A DNA stretch of 64,000 bases, taken from positions 1 to 64,000 of the forward strand of contig JAGQRW010000017.1 in NCBI GenBank assembly GCA_020425085.1, written 5' to 3'. The notes beneath the pieces were generated by a model. That model had not been told where the DNA came from and did not search any database. It saw nothing but the letters and a program-made list of their open reading frames with translations. The DNA comes from Paracoccaceae bacterium (GTDB lineage: Bacteria > Pseudomonadota > Alphaproteobacteria > Rhodobacterales > Rhodobacteraceae). The translations under genes and the position numbers were made by a program. Shown here in pieces: positions 20,286 through 29,225 of the stretch (positions are counted from its first letter, which is position 1; each line of letters opens with the position of its first letter).

Positions 20286-21659
20286 TCAGGCTTCAAGCAT
20301 CCGGCGCAACAGTTCGATATCTTCGGAGATCTGGTTGTCCACCGATTTCAGTTCCTCGATCTTGCGCACCGCATGGATCACCGTGGTATGGTCACGGCCA
20401 CCAAATCGACGACCGATCTCAGGCAGCGATTTCGAGGTCAGCATCTTGGAAAGATACATTGCCACCTGACGCGGCCGCGCAACCGAACGCGCCCGTCTTG
20501 GTGATAACATATCAGACAGGCGCAGGTTATAGTGATCGGCCACCTTGCGAATGATCTCATCAATCGTGACCTTGCGGTCCGAGGCGCGCAGGACATCGGC
20601 AAGACATTCCTGAGTAACCTCAAGCGTCGCCTCACGGCCCACAAGCGAGGCGAACGCGCAAAGGCGATTCAGCGCCCCTTCAAGCACCCGCACATTGCTT
20701 GAGATGCGGTGGGCGAGAAATTCCAGCACACCGTCGGCCAGACGCAGATCAGGATACAGCCTTTCCTGCGCCTCGACCTTGGACTGAAGGATGCCAAGGC
20801 GCAATTCGTAGTCGGTCGGATGCAGGTCGACCACCAGCCCCCATTGCAGACGCGATTTGATCCGTTCTTCGAGGCCATCAATCTCGCCGGGGGCACGGTC
20901 GGCGGAAATCACGATCTGCTTGTTTTGGTCAACCAGTGCGTTGAAGGTGTGAAAGAACTCATCCTGGGTGCTTTCCTTGCCGGCGATGAACTGCACATCA
21001 TCCACCATCAGCACATCGACCGAGCGGAACATTTCCTTGAACCCGATCATGTCCTTGAACCGCAGCGACTGCACAAATCGGTACATGAAATTTTCCGCCG
21101 ACAGGTACAGAACCTTGGCATCTGGCCTGCGATTCTGGATCTCCCAGGCGATGGCGTGCATCAGGTGGGTTTTACCAAGGCCGACACCGCCATAGAGAAA
21201 CAGTGGATTGAAGGTAACCGGCCCACCTTCGGCAACCCGGCGCGCGGCGGCATGAGCCAGTTCATTGGGCTTGCCGACGACAAAACTGTCAAAGGTAAAC
21301 CGCTTGTCGAGCGGCGATCCCGGCAGATCGATATCTGGCTTTGGGCTTCGGCGCGAAAGGTTCGAGCCACCCTGCCTTGTATCATTGGCATCGGCACCTT
21401 CCGACGGTGTCAAAATACTGGGCAGAACCGAAAAATCCAGCCTGTCAACCTCAAGTCCTGCCTGATTGAACCCGTTCTTGATCCGCTCGCCGTAATTGCG
21501 CGAAACCCAGTCGCCAAGAAAATTCGTCGGCACGCTGAAACTAACCACACCGTCGGATTCTCCAACCAGTTCCAGGGGCTTTATCCAGTTATTAAATGCG
21601 TCCCTGCCCAAATTCTGCATAAGATCATCTCGTACACGCCCCCAGGTGTCTTGGTTCAT
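20286..21659 (-). CDS. dnaA: chromosomal replication initiator DnaA
   Basis: Binds oriC and melts DNA to start replication. The 457-residue AAA+ protein has N-terminal domain I, Walker A FLYGGVGLGKTHLMHAIA near residue 160, Walker B VLMVDDVQFIAGK, and the domain IV signature FGGRDHTTVIHAVRKIEEL close to the C-terminus. It lies 28 bp after the rhodanese gene, so it is probably co-transcribed with it, and upstream of dnaN. Confidence 0.98.
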   Translation of the reverse strand: MNQDTWGRVRDDLMQNLGRDAFNNWIKPLELVGESDGVVSFSVPTNFLGDWVSRNYGERIKNGFNQAGLEVDRLDFSVLPSILTPSEGADANDTRQGGSNLSRRSPKPDIDLPGSPLDKRFTFDSFVVGKPNELAHAAARRVAEGGPVTFNPLFLYGGVGLGKTHLMHAIAWEIQNRRPDAKVLYLSAENFMYRFVQSLRFKDMIGFKEMFRSVDVLMVDDVQFIAGKESTQDEFFHTFNALVDQNKQIVISADRAPGEIDGLEERIKSRLQWGLVVDLHPTDYELRLGILQSKVEAQERLYPDLRLADGVLEFLAHRISSNVRVLEGALNRLCAFASLVGREATLEVTQECLADVLRASDRKVTIDEIIRKVADHYNLRLSDMLSPRRARSVARPRQVAMYLSKMLTSKSLPEIGRRFGGRDHTTVIHAVRKIEELKSVDNQISEDIELLRRMLEA

Positions 21660-21687
21660 TTTCTGTCCGTTCCAGTTTTTTCTTGTT

Positions 21688-22137
21688 TCAGGTCTGCCGC
21701 CAGGGCAGCTCTCGTTTCTTCCAGCCGTTCAGGTTCCCTCGGTGTTTTGTCCCATCAAGATCGCCTTCAAACCCCTCCTCCACATTGAAGCAGCGGGTCT
21801 TGCGACCGATTTCCGCCAGCACGTCCGCAACATATTCCGCGGCATCGAGTGAGCGGACCCCGGAACGACAGATAAAAAAAATCTTGTCCGGAAACCGGTC
21901 GCTAAAATTCGAGAACAATTCGCCTGTAAACTCGGGATTCACGGACATTTCCGGAAATGCCAGCCATTCCACCCTGATAAGCTTTTTATCAAGCTCATCC
22001 AGATCGGGAATGCCCACATAAGACCATTCTGCCTTGGTGCGTACATCGACCAGAACCGTATCGGGTTCCGATTTCAGAACTTCCCAGGCCTCATGCGGCA
22101 GCACTTCGGCAACGACATCGTCGTTATCCGTGATCAT
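21688..22137 (-). CDS. rhodanese-like domain protein
   Basis: A 149-residue single-domain rhodanese. The substrate-binding and active-site loop is FICRSGVRSLDAAEY with the catalytic Cys near residue 99, and VLVDVRTKAEWSYVG is the usual N-terminal rhodanese motif. I chose the ATG at 22137 (MITDNDD) because a GGGGGGACAGG stretch precedes it. It probably transfers sulfur or acts as a sulfur carrier. It stands directly before dnaA. Confidence 0.85.
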   Translation of the reverse strand: MITDNDDVVAEVLPHEAWEVLKSEPDTVLVDVRTKAEWSYVGIPDLDELDKKLIRVEWLAFPEMSVNPEFTGELFSNFSDRFPDKIFFICRSGVRSLDAAEYVADVLAEIGRKTRCFNVEEGFEGDLDGTKHRGNLNGWKKRELPWRQT

Positions 22138-22170
22138 CCTGTCCCCCCAGACGTATTGAATCACTCGGCG

Positions 22171-22200
22171 AAACTAGCAGTTGCTCAGCGGCCAGTTCAA
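22171..22200 (-). promoter_or_regulatory. candidate promoter for rhodanese-dnaA
   Basis: On the minus strand TTGAAC (-35) and TAGTTT (-10) are separated by 18 bp, which puts transcription start about 25 bp before the rhodanese ATG. Confidence 0.4.
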
Positions 22201-22268
22201 CATATCTTCACGCTTGACTCAGACAAACCTGAGCCGCGAATCTGGGGTGAATTGGCGCACCCCTAAAT

Positions 22269-22297
22269 CTATGGCAAGCCCCCGGTCGGGGCCATAG
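22269..22297. repeat. hairpin-forming inverted repeat between rpsT and the rhodanese gene
   Basis: CTATGGC and GCCATAG form a perfect 7-bp stem, with an inner CCC/GGG pairing across a 3-nt bulge. It stands in the gap between the rpsT terminator and the rhodanese promoter. The role is unknown. Confidence 0.4.
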
Positions 22298-22359
22298 ACA
22301 CGAAGGGTTGACAGGGTCGGGAAACACAACCGCACCGGGTCTTGATCGCAGATGCAAAA

Positions 22360-22387
22360 GGGACGCGGTCAAACAAGACCGCGTCCC
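22360..22387 (-). terminator. Rho-independent terminator of rpsT
   Basis: On the minus strand GGGACGCGGTC and GACCGCGTCCC form a perfect 11-bp stem with a 6-nt loop, followed directly by TTTT. It begins 27 bases after the rpsT stop. Confidence 0.85.
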
Positions 22388-22414
22388 CTTGAAACGATTC
22401 TCTGCCGGGCTGGT

Positions 22415-22681
22415 TTAGGCGCCCAGTGCTTTCACCCGGGCCGACAGGCGCGAAATCTTGCGGCTGGCGGTATTCTTGTGAAGGATGCCCTTGGACACAC
22501 CGCGCATCACTTCCGGCTGGGCTTCGCGCAGGGCGGCGGCCGCCACAGCAGCATCGCCACCGGCCAGCGCCTCTTCAACCTTGCGAAGGTAGGTGCGGAT
22601 GCGGGTCCGGCGGGTCTTGTTGATAAGGGTACGGCGCAGCGCCTGGCGCGCGCGTTTTTTTGATTGTGGCGAGTTGGCCAT
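22415..22681 (-). CDS. rpsT: 30S ribosomal protein S20
   Basis: Binds 16S rRNA in the small subunit. The 88-residue basic protein starts [30 protein letters not shown], the standard S20 beginning, and has the two-helix pattern of the family. It is flanked by its own promoter and terminator. Its place beside dnaA is common in alphaproteobacteria. Confidence 0.97.
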   Translation of the reverse strand: MANSPQSKKRARQALRRTLINKTRRTRIRTYLRKVEEALAGGDAAVAAAALREAQPEVMRGVSKGILHKNTASRKISRLSARVKALGA

Positions 22682-22723
22682 GATAAAATTCCGGTCTTTT
22701 CGGGTTTCGAAAGATGAAACGCG

Positions 22724-22752
22724 CTTCTAGACCCGAGTCCGGATCAAGTCAA
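22724..22752 (-). promoter_or_regulatory. candidate sigma-70 type promoter of rpsT
   Basis: On the minus strand TTGACT (-35, 22752-22747) and TAGAAG (-10, 22729-22724) are separated by 17 bp. The start of rpsT is about 43 bp downstream of the -10. Confidence 0.6.
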
Positions 22753-22824
22753 CATGGGTGAACAAGGTTTTTTCACTTGGCTACAGGCCGAAATCAGGCT
22801 GCTGAACAGTGGCATTTCTACTGT

Positions 22825-23601
22825 TTAGCGGCCGCGAAATTGCGGCTCGCGTTTTTCCTGAAAGGCGCTCATGCCTTCTGCCTGATCCTCGGTGGCAAAC
22901 AGCGCGTGAAACAGCCGACGCTCGAACAGAACCCCTTCGCGCAGGCTGGTTTCATAGGACCGGTTGACCGCTTCTTTCACGGCCATGGTCGAAAGGGTGG
23001 ATTTCTCGGCGATCTTGCCAGCCGTCGCTATCGCGTCTTCCATCAGTTTCCTGGCCGGAACAACACGGCTGACCAAGCCGGAACGTTCAGCCTCGTCCGC
23101 GTCCATCATGCGACCGGTCAGGTGCATTTCCATGGATTTGGATTTGCCGACAAATCGGGTCAGACGTTGGGTGCCGCCGATGCCTGCTATGACGCCAAGG
23201 TTGATTTCCGGTTGGCCGAATTTGGCATTGTCGGCCGCAATGATGAAATCGCACATCATCGCCAACTCGCATCCGCCGCCCAGCGCATAACCGGCAACGG
23301 CGGCGATGATCGGCTTGCGACAGCGAAGCAATGCCTCGGATTCTTCAGTAAAGAAATCGCTGGCAAACATATCGACAAAGGACTTTTCCGCCATTTCCTT
23401 GATATCAGCGCCTGCCGCAAACGCCTTTTCCGAGCCGGTCAGAACGATCGCTCGAACCTTGTCGTTTTCTTCCATTGCCTTCAACGCTGCGCCAAGTTCG
23501 CGCAAAAGGGCGCTGTTGAGGGCGTTCATTGCATCAGGGCGGTTCAGACGAATCAGACCGACATGGTCCTCGATTTCTACAATCAGGGTCTCATAGGCCA
23601 T
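22825..23601 (-). CDS. enoyl-CoA hydratase
   Basis: A 258-residue crotonase-family protein, probably hydrating 2-enoyl-CoA in fatty acid beta-oxidation. Visible features are the oxyanion-hole segment [13 protein letters not shown] near residue 61, the [22 protein letters not shown] stretch with catalytic Glu near residue 110, and [17 protein letters not shown] with the second catalytic Glu. It is close to the short-chain enoyl-CoA hydratase FadB1/Ech type. No other beta-oxidation gene is next to it. Confidence 0.92.
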   Translation of the reverse strand: MAYETLIVEIEDHVGLIRLNRPDAMNALNSALLRELGAALKAMEENDKVRAIVLTGSEKAFAAGADIKEMAEKSFVDMFASDFFTEESEALLRCRKPIIAAVAGYALGGGCELAMMCDFIIAADNAKFGQPEINLGVIAGIGGTQRLTRFVGKSKSMEMHLTGRMMDADEAERSGLVSRVVPARKLMEDAIATAGKIAEKSTLSTMAVKEAVNRSYETSLREGVLFERRLFHALFATEDQAEGMSAFQEKREPQFRGR

Positions 23602-23661
23602 CTGCTTCCCTCCGGTCGGTTTCAGACCGCCTTGATTATCAGCAAATACGCCACTTTCAAG

Positions 23662-24525
23662 CTATCTTTGGCAGGTGCGACAAAAGAAGGTAGATCTGCC
23701 CGACTGCCGGATTCGCGAAATTTGTCCATCACAGCCCGGTGTTTGGCAAGGTTCACCTTCACGCCCATAGGCGGCAAAACTGTGTTGAAAATACCCCAGT
23801 TCACCATCCGTCCGGCGATAATCCTTGAGCGAGGAGCCGCCGGCCGCAATCGCCTCGGTCAAGACATCTCGAATCACCGGGACCAGCGAACCGGCATTGG
23901 TTGCAGACAGTTGGAAAGCCCTGCGGGTGGGCAGGACATGGGCCCGCCAAAGCGCCTCGCACACATAGATATTGCCAAGTCCGGCCACCAGTTTCTGATC
24001 CAGAAGGGCGGACTTGATCGGCGTATTGCGCCCCTTTAGCGCCGCCACCAGATAGGGCTGATCAAAGCTGTTGCCCAATGGTTCGGGCCCCAGTTGCGCC
24101 AACAAGCGGTGCTGTGACGCAGTAGTGGTCGCCACCAGATCCATCGCACCAAATCGCCTGGCATCATTGAAAACGACACGCGCCCCGGTTTCCATTTCCA
24201 GAACCACATGATCGTGTTTTTCAAGATTCGGCAGCGATTGATGAAACCTGCCCGGTTTCACCGCCTGTTTCGGCAAATGAATGGTCATCCGCCCGGTCAT
24301 GCCCAGATGCACGATCAGCGTCTCGCCTGAGGCAAGATCAACCAGAATGTATTTTGAACGCCGATGCATCCCCACGACAGGCTGGCCGACAAGACGCTCG
24401 CGCATGTGTTCGGGGAAGGGCCAGCGCAGACCGGAACGGCGGATATCGGCATTGGCAATAACATGCCCCTGCATCACCGGCACAAGTCCACGTAAAACCG
24501 TTTCCACCTCGGGAAGTTCGGGCAT
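23662..24525 (-). CDS. mutM: formamidopyrimidine-DNA glycosylase MutM
   Basis: Excises 8-oxoguanine and other oxidised purines from DNA. The 287-residue protein begins [14 protein letters not shown], with Pro2 as the catalytic nucleophile and Glu3 as the acid. The middle has [19 protein letters not shown], the helix-two-turn-helix region, and the C-terminus has the four-cysteine zinc finger (CQTPGC ... CRTC). It is divergent from ubiE, an arrangement common in Rhodobacterales. Confidence 0.96.
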   Translation of the reverse strand: MPELPEVETVLRGLVPVMQGHVIANADIRRSGLRWPFPEHMRERLVGQPVVGMHRRSKYILVDLASGETLIVHLGMTGRMTIHLPKQAVKPGRFHQSLPNLEKHDHVVLEMETGARVVFNDARRFGAMDLVATTTASQHRLLAQLGPEPLGNSFDQPYLVAALKGRNTPIKSALLDQKLVAGLGNIYVCEALWRAHVLPTRRAFQLSATNAGSLVPVIRDVLTEAIAAGGSSLKDYRRTDGELGYFQHSFAAYGREGEPCQTPGCDGQISRIRQSGRSTFFCRTCQR

Positions 24526-24587
24526 TTTTCACCTGTTCACCAATGGGCAAGTGTGATCTTGATGCGGGCCGGTCCGTTGAACGCGGA

Positions 24588-24615
24588 TTGTAACCCCCAA
24601 AAACATCCCTATAAG
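24588..24615 (+). promoter_or_regulatory. candidate promoter of ubiE-ubiB
   Basis: TTGTAA (-35) and TATAAG (-10) are separated by 16 bp and lie 32-59 bp upstream of the ubiE ATG. Confidence 0.5.
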
Positions 24616-24646
24616 AATAGACAGTTTTCCAGGACGGCAAGGCCAG

Positions 24647-25399
24647 ATGACAGCAAGCGAACAAAAAACCACGCATTTTGGCAATCAGACCGTGGCCGAG
24701 GACGCCAAGGCCGGCTTGGTACATGGGGTTTTCACCAATGTCGCCTCGAAATATGATGTGATGAACGACGCCATGTCGCTGGGTATTCATCGCCTCTGGA
24801 AAGATGCGATGATGGACTGGCTGGCGCCGCAAAACGGTCAGCATTTGCTGGACGTGGCAGGCGGCACTGGCGATATATCGTTTCGTTTCCTGAAACGCGC
24901 ACCAAAGGCACATGCCACGGTGTTCGACATGACCCAGAGCATGCTCGACGAAGGCAGACTACGCCCCGAGGCAGTAGCGCAGGCGGACCGGCTTGAATGG
25001 ATATGCGGCGATGCCATGGCGCTGCCGTTTGCGGATAATTCGTTTGATGTCTACACCATCAGTTTCGGTATTCGTAATGTCACCCGCATCCCCGACGCCA
25101 TTGCCGAGGCTTACCGAGTGTTGAAACCCGGCGGGCGGTTTATGGTGCTGGAATTCAGCCAGATCCCGAACCCGGCGTTGCAATGGGTTTACGACCGCTA
25201 TTCCTTCAACATCATTCCGCCGATGGGCAAGATCATCGCCAATGACCGCGACAGCTATCAATATCTGGTTGAAAGCATACGCAAATTTCCCGATCAGGAA
25301 AATTTTGCCGCCATGATCCGTACCGCCGGGTTTCAGAACGTCAAATACCGCAATCTGACCATGGGAATTGCCGCCCTTCATTCCGGCTGGAAAATCTGA
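24647..25399 (+). CDS. ubiE: ubiquinone/menaquinone biosynthesis C-methyltransferase UbiE
   Basis: SAM-dependent C-methylation of the quinone ring. The 250-residue class I methyltransferase has [26 protein letters not shown] near residue 27, the SAM-binding [14 protein letters not shown] near residue 68, and [28 protein letters not shown], both family signatures. It starts the ubiE-ubiB operon, with ubiB 3 bp after it. Confidence 0.96.
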   Translation: MTASEQKTTHFGNQTVAEDAKAGLVHGVFTNVASKYDVMNDAMSLGIHRLWKDAMMDWLAPQNGQHLLDVAGGTGDISFRFLKRAPKAHATVFDMTQSMLDEGRLRPEAVAQADRLEWICGDAMALPFADNSFDVYTISFGIRNVTRIPDAIAEAYRVLKPGGRFMVLEFSQIPNPALQWVYDRYSFNIIPPMGKIIANDRDSYQYLVESIRKFPDQENFAAMIRTAGFQNVKYRNLTMGIAALHSGWKI

Positions 25400-25402
25400 C
25401 AG

Positions 25403-26941
25403 ATGCGCGGCCCGCATAACATTTGGCGGCTGGTCCGCACCGGCGCCACGTTTGAACGTACCGGTGCCATGAAACAGGCGCTTGAGGCGCTGGATGCGCC
25501 GCCGATGCTACGGGTGGCGGCGCGGGTGATGGGCTGGCCGTTCAAATGGCTGGGACTGCGTGGAGACCCTGATCAGCCGCCGGTATTGCGGGCGCTGACC
25601 GCACTTGGCCCGGCCTATATCAAGTTCGGCCAGATCTTGTCGACCCGCCCGGATGTGGTTGGCGATGAACTGGCGGGGCAGCTCAGGGTTTTACAGGACA
25701 AACTGCCGCCGTTTTCGATGCAGGATGCTGAGGCCGAAATCAAAAGCGAGCTGGGCCACAATATCGACGATATTTTTTCCAGCTTCAGCAAACCGGTTGC
25801 GGCGGCCTCGATCGCGCAGGTGCATCATGCGACGGTGCGCGAAACCGGACAGGATGTGGCGGTGAAGATCCTGCGGCCACATATTGAACAGGCGTTTCGC
25901 CGCGACATCGACGCCTTCTACTTCGCCGCCTGGATGATCGAATTTCTGTCGCCCGCCTCACGAAGGCTGCACCCTTCGGGTGTTGTCCGGCATTTCGACA
26001 GTGTCGTTCGGGGTGAACTTGACCTAAGGATGGAAGCCGCAGCGGCGGGTGAATTCGCAGCCACCACCAAGGATGACCAGGGGTTCGTGGTTCCAACCCT
26101 GAACTGGGAACTGTCGGCGCGGCGGGTAATGACCATGGCATGGGCCGAGGGGATCGCGCTTGGCGACAGTGATGCCCTGGCGGCTGCGGGTCATGACCTC
26201 AAGCAACTGGGTTCGCGCATCATCCAGATGTTCCTGCTGCATGCCCTGCGCGACGGGTATTTTCACGCCGACATGCATCAGGGCAATCTCAAGGTGGCGG
26301 CCAACGGCGATCTGATCGCACTTGATTTCGGCATCATGGGGCGGATCGACGAATATACGCGGCGTATCTATGCAGAAATCCTGATGGGATTCATCCAGAA
26401 GGATTATCGCAAGGTCGCCGAAGTGCATTTCGAGGCAGGTTATGTACCCGCCGATCAGGATGTGGATGAATTCGCGCAGGCGCTTCGGTCGGTAGGCGAG
26501 CCGATTTTCGGGGCCGACGCCACCAGAATTTCCATGGCGCGGTTGTTGTCGCATCTGTTTGAAGTGACCGAACGTTTCGGCATGGAAACCCGGGTTGAAC
26601 TGATTCTGTTGCAACGCACCATGGTGGTGGTCGAAGGCGTCGCCCGAAGTCTTGATCCAACCCTGAACATGTGGACCGTGGCAAAACCAGTTGTGGAAAA
26701 ATATATCTACGACAATATCGGTCCAAGGGCGATGTTGCGGGATATCTGGGCAACCTTGCAGGTACTTGCGCGGTTCGGCCCGAAACTGCCGCAACTGACC
26801 GAAAAGGCACTGCGGCAAATGGCTGAGCCAGCCGCCAGGCCACCAAAACCGCAGTTGTTCGCGCCGGTGGTCTGGGCCGGGATCGGTATGATCGTGGCGA
26901 CGCTGGTTCTTGTCGGGCTCGATCTGCTGCTGCGCAACTGA
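25403..26941 (+). CDS. ubiB: ubiquinone biosynthesis protein kinase-like UbiB
   Basis: Atypical kinase/ATPase of the ABC1/ADCK family, needed for ubiquinone synthesis. The 512-residue protein contains the family KxGQ motif in YIKFGQILSTRPD near residue 75, SIAQVHHATVRETGQDVAVKIL with the nucleotide-binding lysine, the catalytic FHADMHQGNL and the metal-binding LDFGIMGRID. Two hydrophobic segments at the extreme C-terminus (VWAGIGMIVATLVLVGLDLLL) anchor it in the membrane. It is co-transcribed with ubiE. Confidence 0.95.
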   Translation: MRGPHNIWRLVRTGATFERTGAMKQALEALDAPPMLRVAARVMGWPFKWLGLRGDPDQPPVLRALTALGPAYIKFGQILSTRPDVVGDELAGQLRVLQDKLPPFSMQDAEAEIKSELGHNIDDIFSSFSKPVAAASIAQVHHATVRETGQDVAVKILRPHIEQAFRRDIDAFYFAAWMIEFLSPASRRLHPSGVVRHFDSVVRGELDLRMEAAAAGEFAATTKDDQGFVVPTLNWELSARRVMTMAWAEGIALGDSDALAAAGHDLKQLGSRIIQMFLLHALRDGYFHADMHQGNLKVAANGDLIALDFGIMGRIDEYTRRIYAEILMGFIQKDYRKVAEVHFEAGYVPADQDVDEFAQALRSVGEPIFGADATRISMARLLSHLFEVTERFGMETRVELILLQRTMVVVEGVARSLDPTLNMWTVAKPVVEKYIYDNIGPRAMLRDIWATLQVLARFGPKLPQLTEKALRQMAEPAARPPKPQLFAPVVWAGIGMIVATLVLVGLDLLLRN

Positions 26942-26960
26942 TGCCTGGCCCAATGGCCGG

Positions 26961-28427
26961 CTATTCCACAATCTTGACCAGATCACCCGGTCGCATGTCG
27001 GCATTGGCGCGATAGCCGTTCATTGCCCGAAACTGTGCTGCCTGCATCCCGGTCAGAGGCATGGTTCGCGCAAGTCCTTCGACCGTGTCGCCTGGCCTTA
27101 CGGTCACAACCCGCAACCGGTAGACCTGCAAGTCGCGGATTTCCTGATCCGTCAATCGCCGAAAGGACTGCAAGGCCGAGTTCAGGGCGTTCCGGGTTGC
27201 ACCATCGGATTTTGTGGTCAGCCCAACCAGCCGGATCGTGGAATCGCCAAGTCGCAGCGCCACCAGTTGCGCGATGCGCGGGCCGTCCACGGTCGTTACA
27301 TCCATCAGCGCCATTGCCGCATCAATGCCGTGGATCTCCAGGTTTCGCACATCCCGCAGATTGCTTGCGGGTACCTCACGCATAATCGCCTGTGACCAGC
27401 GCGAGGCGATATAGCGATCCATCGCGCCGATCCATCTGGTATCACCCTTCATGATGAACCGGGCACCGGATTTCGAAACTGCGCTAACCTGTTGAGGCGA
27501 ATTTTGCAGGATGAATCCGGGCGGCAGGGTAATGGTAATACGCATTTCCGGGTGGCTGAAGGTAAGGCCACGAATGAACCCCTCTTTCGCGGTGTCACCG
27601 TAAACCAGGCCGTCGATTTCAGCCAGATACTCGACCTCGTTCAACCGACCTTTGCCGGTACTGACGGCGATCCGCTGTGCCGCCTCGGCGGCCAGTCGGG
27701 TGCGCTTGCCGGTGGCCGGATGCGAGGCAAAGAAATCGACGACATTGGGGTTATACTGGTCACCGGCAACCTTTCGTTCCAGTTCCTCCTTGGCGGCCAG
27801 TTGTTCCAGAAAGTCGGCGGCCGCAAATGGGTTATAGCCTGCCTGAACCAACAGGCGGACACCAATATTGTCGGCCTCGATCTCCTCGGTCTGGGAATGG
27901 CGTGCGAGATATCCACCTGCCAGTCGGACACCAAGCTGAACAGCATCCGACGCGCCGTCCTTGCCACCGATGACACCACCAAGAATGGTGCCGATGACCA
28001 CGCCAATCCCGGCACGATTGTTGCGCCTGATGCGATCTTCGCCGTGATGCAGGGTGACATGCCCGATCTCATGGCCCAGAACACCGGCCAGTTCCGCCTC
28101 GTTGTTTGCGATGGCCAGCAGACCGCGTGTGACATAGACATAACCGCCCGGCAGGGCAAAGGCATTGACAACTGGGCTGTCAAGAACGGTAAAGGTCCAG
28201 CGATCCTGGGATTCCTCGGTCGAGGCGATCAGACTGCGACCGATCCGGTCAACATAGTCGGCCAGTGTCTGGTTGCCGATCTTCCCGCCAAACTGCGCGA
28301 TGATGGCAGGGTTCTGTTCGGCACCGATACCGTCCGAACCGGGCAACCGCTCGGCCTGAACCGGCACTGACAGCAGCAGACCGGCAAGCACCGCCTTGGT
28401 GGCGTACAGCATCTTGCGGTAGTGCAT
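26961..28427 (-). CDS. exported M48 family metalloprotease (BepA/YfgC-like) with C-terminal LysM-like domain
   Basis: A 488-residue periplasmic peptidase with a signal peptide (MHYRKMLYATKAVLAGLLLSVPVQA). The zinc motif HEIGHVTLHH lies near residues 119-128, with the third ligand in the EEIEADNIGVRLL segment. The last 50 residues, VRPGDTVEGLARTMPL...RPGDLVKIVE, resemble a LysM-type module. Homologues such as BepA act in outer-membrane protein quality control. It precedes the flagellar island and converges on ubiB. Confidence 0.88.
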   Translation of the reverse strand: MHYRKMLYATKAVLAGLLLSVPVQAERLPGSDGIGAEQNPAIIAQFGGKIGNQTLADYVDRIGRSLIASTEESQDRWTFTVLDSPVVNAFALPGGYVYVTRGLLAIANNEAELAGVLGHEIGHVTLHHGEDRIRRNNRAGIGVVIGTILGGVIGGKDGASDAVQLGVRLAGGYLARHSQTEEIEADNIGVRLLVQAGYNPFAAADFLEQLAAKEELERKVAGDQYNPNVVDFFASHPATGKRTRLAAEAAQRIAVSTGKGRLNEVEYLAEIDGLVYGDTAKEGFIRGLTFSHPEMRITITLPPGFILQNSPQQVSAVSKSGARFIMKGDTRWIGAMDRYIASRWSQAIMREVPASNLRDVRNLEIHGIDAAMALMDVTTVDGPRIAQLVALRLGDSTIRLVGLTTKSDGATRNALNSALQSFRRLTDQEIRDLQVYRLRVVTVRPGDTVEGLARTMPLTGMQAAQFRAMNGYRANADMRPGDLVKIVE

Positions 28428-28514
28428 TCAGCCCCCATACATCAGCGAACCATTCGCAATGCTGAATATGGGTAGAAACGGGTTTGATTTCCAGCCAGAG
28501 ATTTTCTGCAGTGA

Positions 28515-28539
28515 ACAACCGGACAGGGCCGCCGGTTGT
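28515..28539 (-). terminator. hairpin right after flgD
   Basis: ACAACCGG and CCGGTTGT form a perfect 8-bp stem with a 9-nt loop directly after the flgD stop on the minus strand. No U-tract follows, so its terminator role is uncertain. Confidence 0.4.
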
Positions 28540-28541
28540 GA

Positions 28542-29207
28542 TCAGTTTGATTGCCGCATTGCACTGACCAGATCGGTTGGCACCACTGAGCCGTCTTTCA
28601 GCATCAACAGCATGGCGTCACCTTCGATCCGCGCCTCGACAACTTCGGAATAGACCGATGCCTGATTTGTTGACAATATTTCACCACCCTTATGGCTTTC
28701 GACCGCCAGCCGGTAAGTTCCGGCGGCAAGCGGATCGCCAGATTCCCGCGTCCCTGCCCATTCGAACATCCGCTCGCCAAGCGGCAGTGCCAGTCGCTGC
28801 ATTTCGGTGCCTTTTGCATCGGTAACCACCAGCCAGGCAGCGTCAGCTTTTTTGTCCGGGGAAACATAGATGTCCAGCGGCTGGCCGTTGAATACCACGT
28901 CACGCTCTGTACGAACTTCCTTGCCGATCCAGGATGACAGGCCCTGAACCGAGTTGCCGGCAAAAAGGTCTTTCAGCTCAGCCAGGGAATCATTGGTCCT
29001 GACCTGCTGCTCGACCGCAGAAAAGCTTGCCAGTTGCGCAACAAAATCCGTGGATTCCAGAGGCTTGAGAGGATCTTGATTTTTCAGTTGCGTGGTCAAC
29101 AGTGTCAGAAAGGTTTCAAAATCCGCATTGGCCGCATCGGTGGTACCACCAGAACCACCCGATTTCGGGATGGTTGTGGCTTGCAGGCTATTGGTAATGG
29201 CATCCAT
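28542..29207 (-). CDS. flgD: flagellar hook assembly protein FlgD
   Basis: Hook cap protein that directs FlgE polymerisation. The 221-residue protein has the N-terminal export region and the conserved FLTLLTTQLKNQDPLKPLESTDFVAQLASFSAVEQQVRTN segment (residues 30-70), followed by a FlgD Ig/tudor-like region with EWAGTRESGDPLAAGTYRLAVE. It follows fliK by 18 bp, forming a fliK-flgD operon that diverges from the flgJ-like gene. Confidence 0.95.
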   Translation of the reverse strand: MDAITNSLQATTIPKSGGSGGTTDAANADFETFLTLLTTQLKNQDPLKPLESTDFVAQLASFSAVEQQVRTNDSLAELKDLFAGNSVQGLSSWIGKEVRTERDVVFNGQPLDIYVSPDKKADAAWLVVTDAKGTEMQRLALPLGERMFEWAGTRESGDPLAAGTYRLAVESHKGGEILSTNQASVYSEVVEARIEGDAMLLMLKDGSVVPTDLVSAMRQSN

Positions 29208-29225
29208 TTACAGTTCCTTTTCCGA

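Noticed and set aside
20709-21788. 359-codon open frame on the plus strand
   Set aside because: Antisense to dnaA; open only because of the GC-rich codon use of dnaA.
20034-22414. chromosomal origin oriC beside dnaA
   Set aside because: Only one DnaA-box-like site was found in the gaps around dnaA, with no cluster of boxes and no clear AT-rich unwinding element, so I do not call an origin.
22777-24039. 420-codon open frame on the plus strand
   Set aside because: It lies antisense to the enoyl-CoA hydratase and mutM genes, both with clear family motifs; its product shows no recognisable domain.
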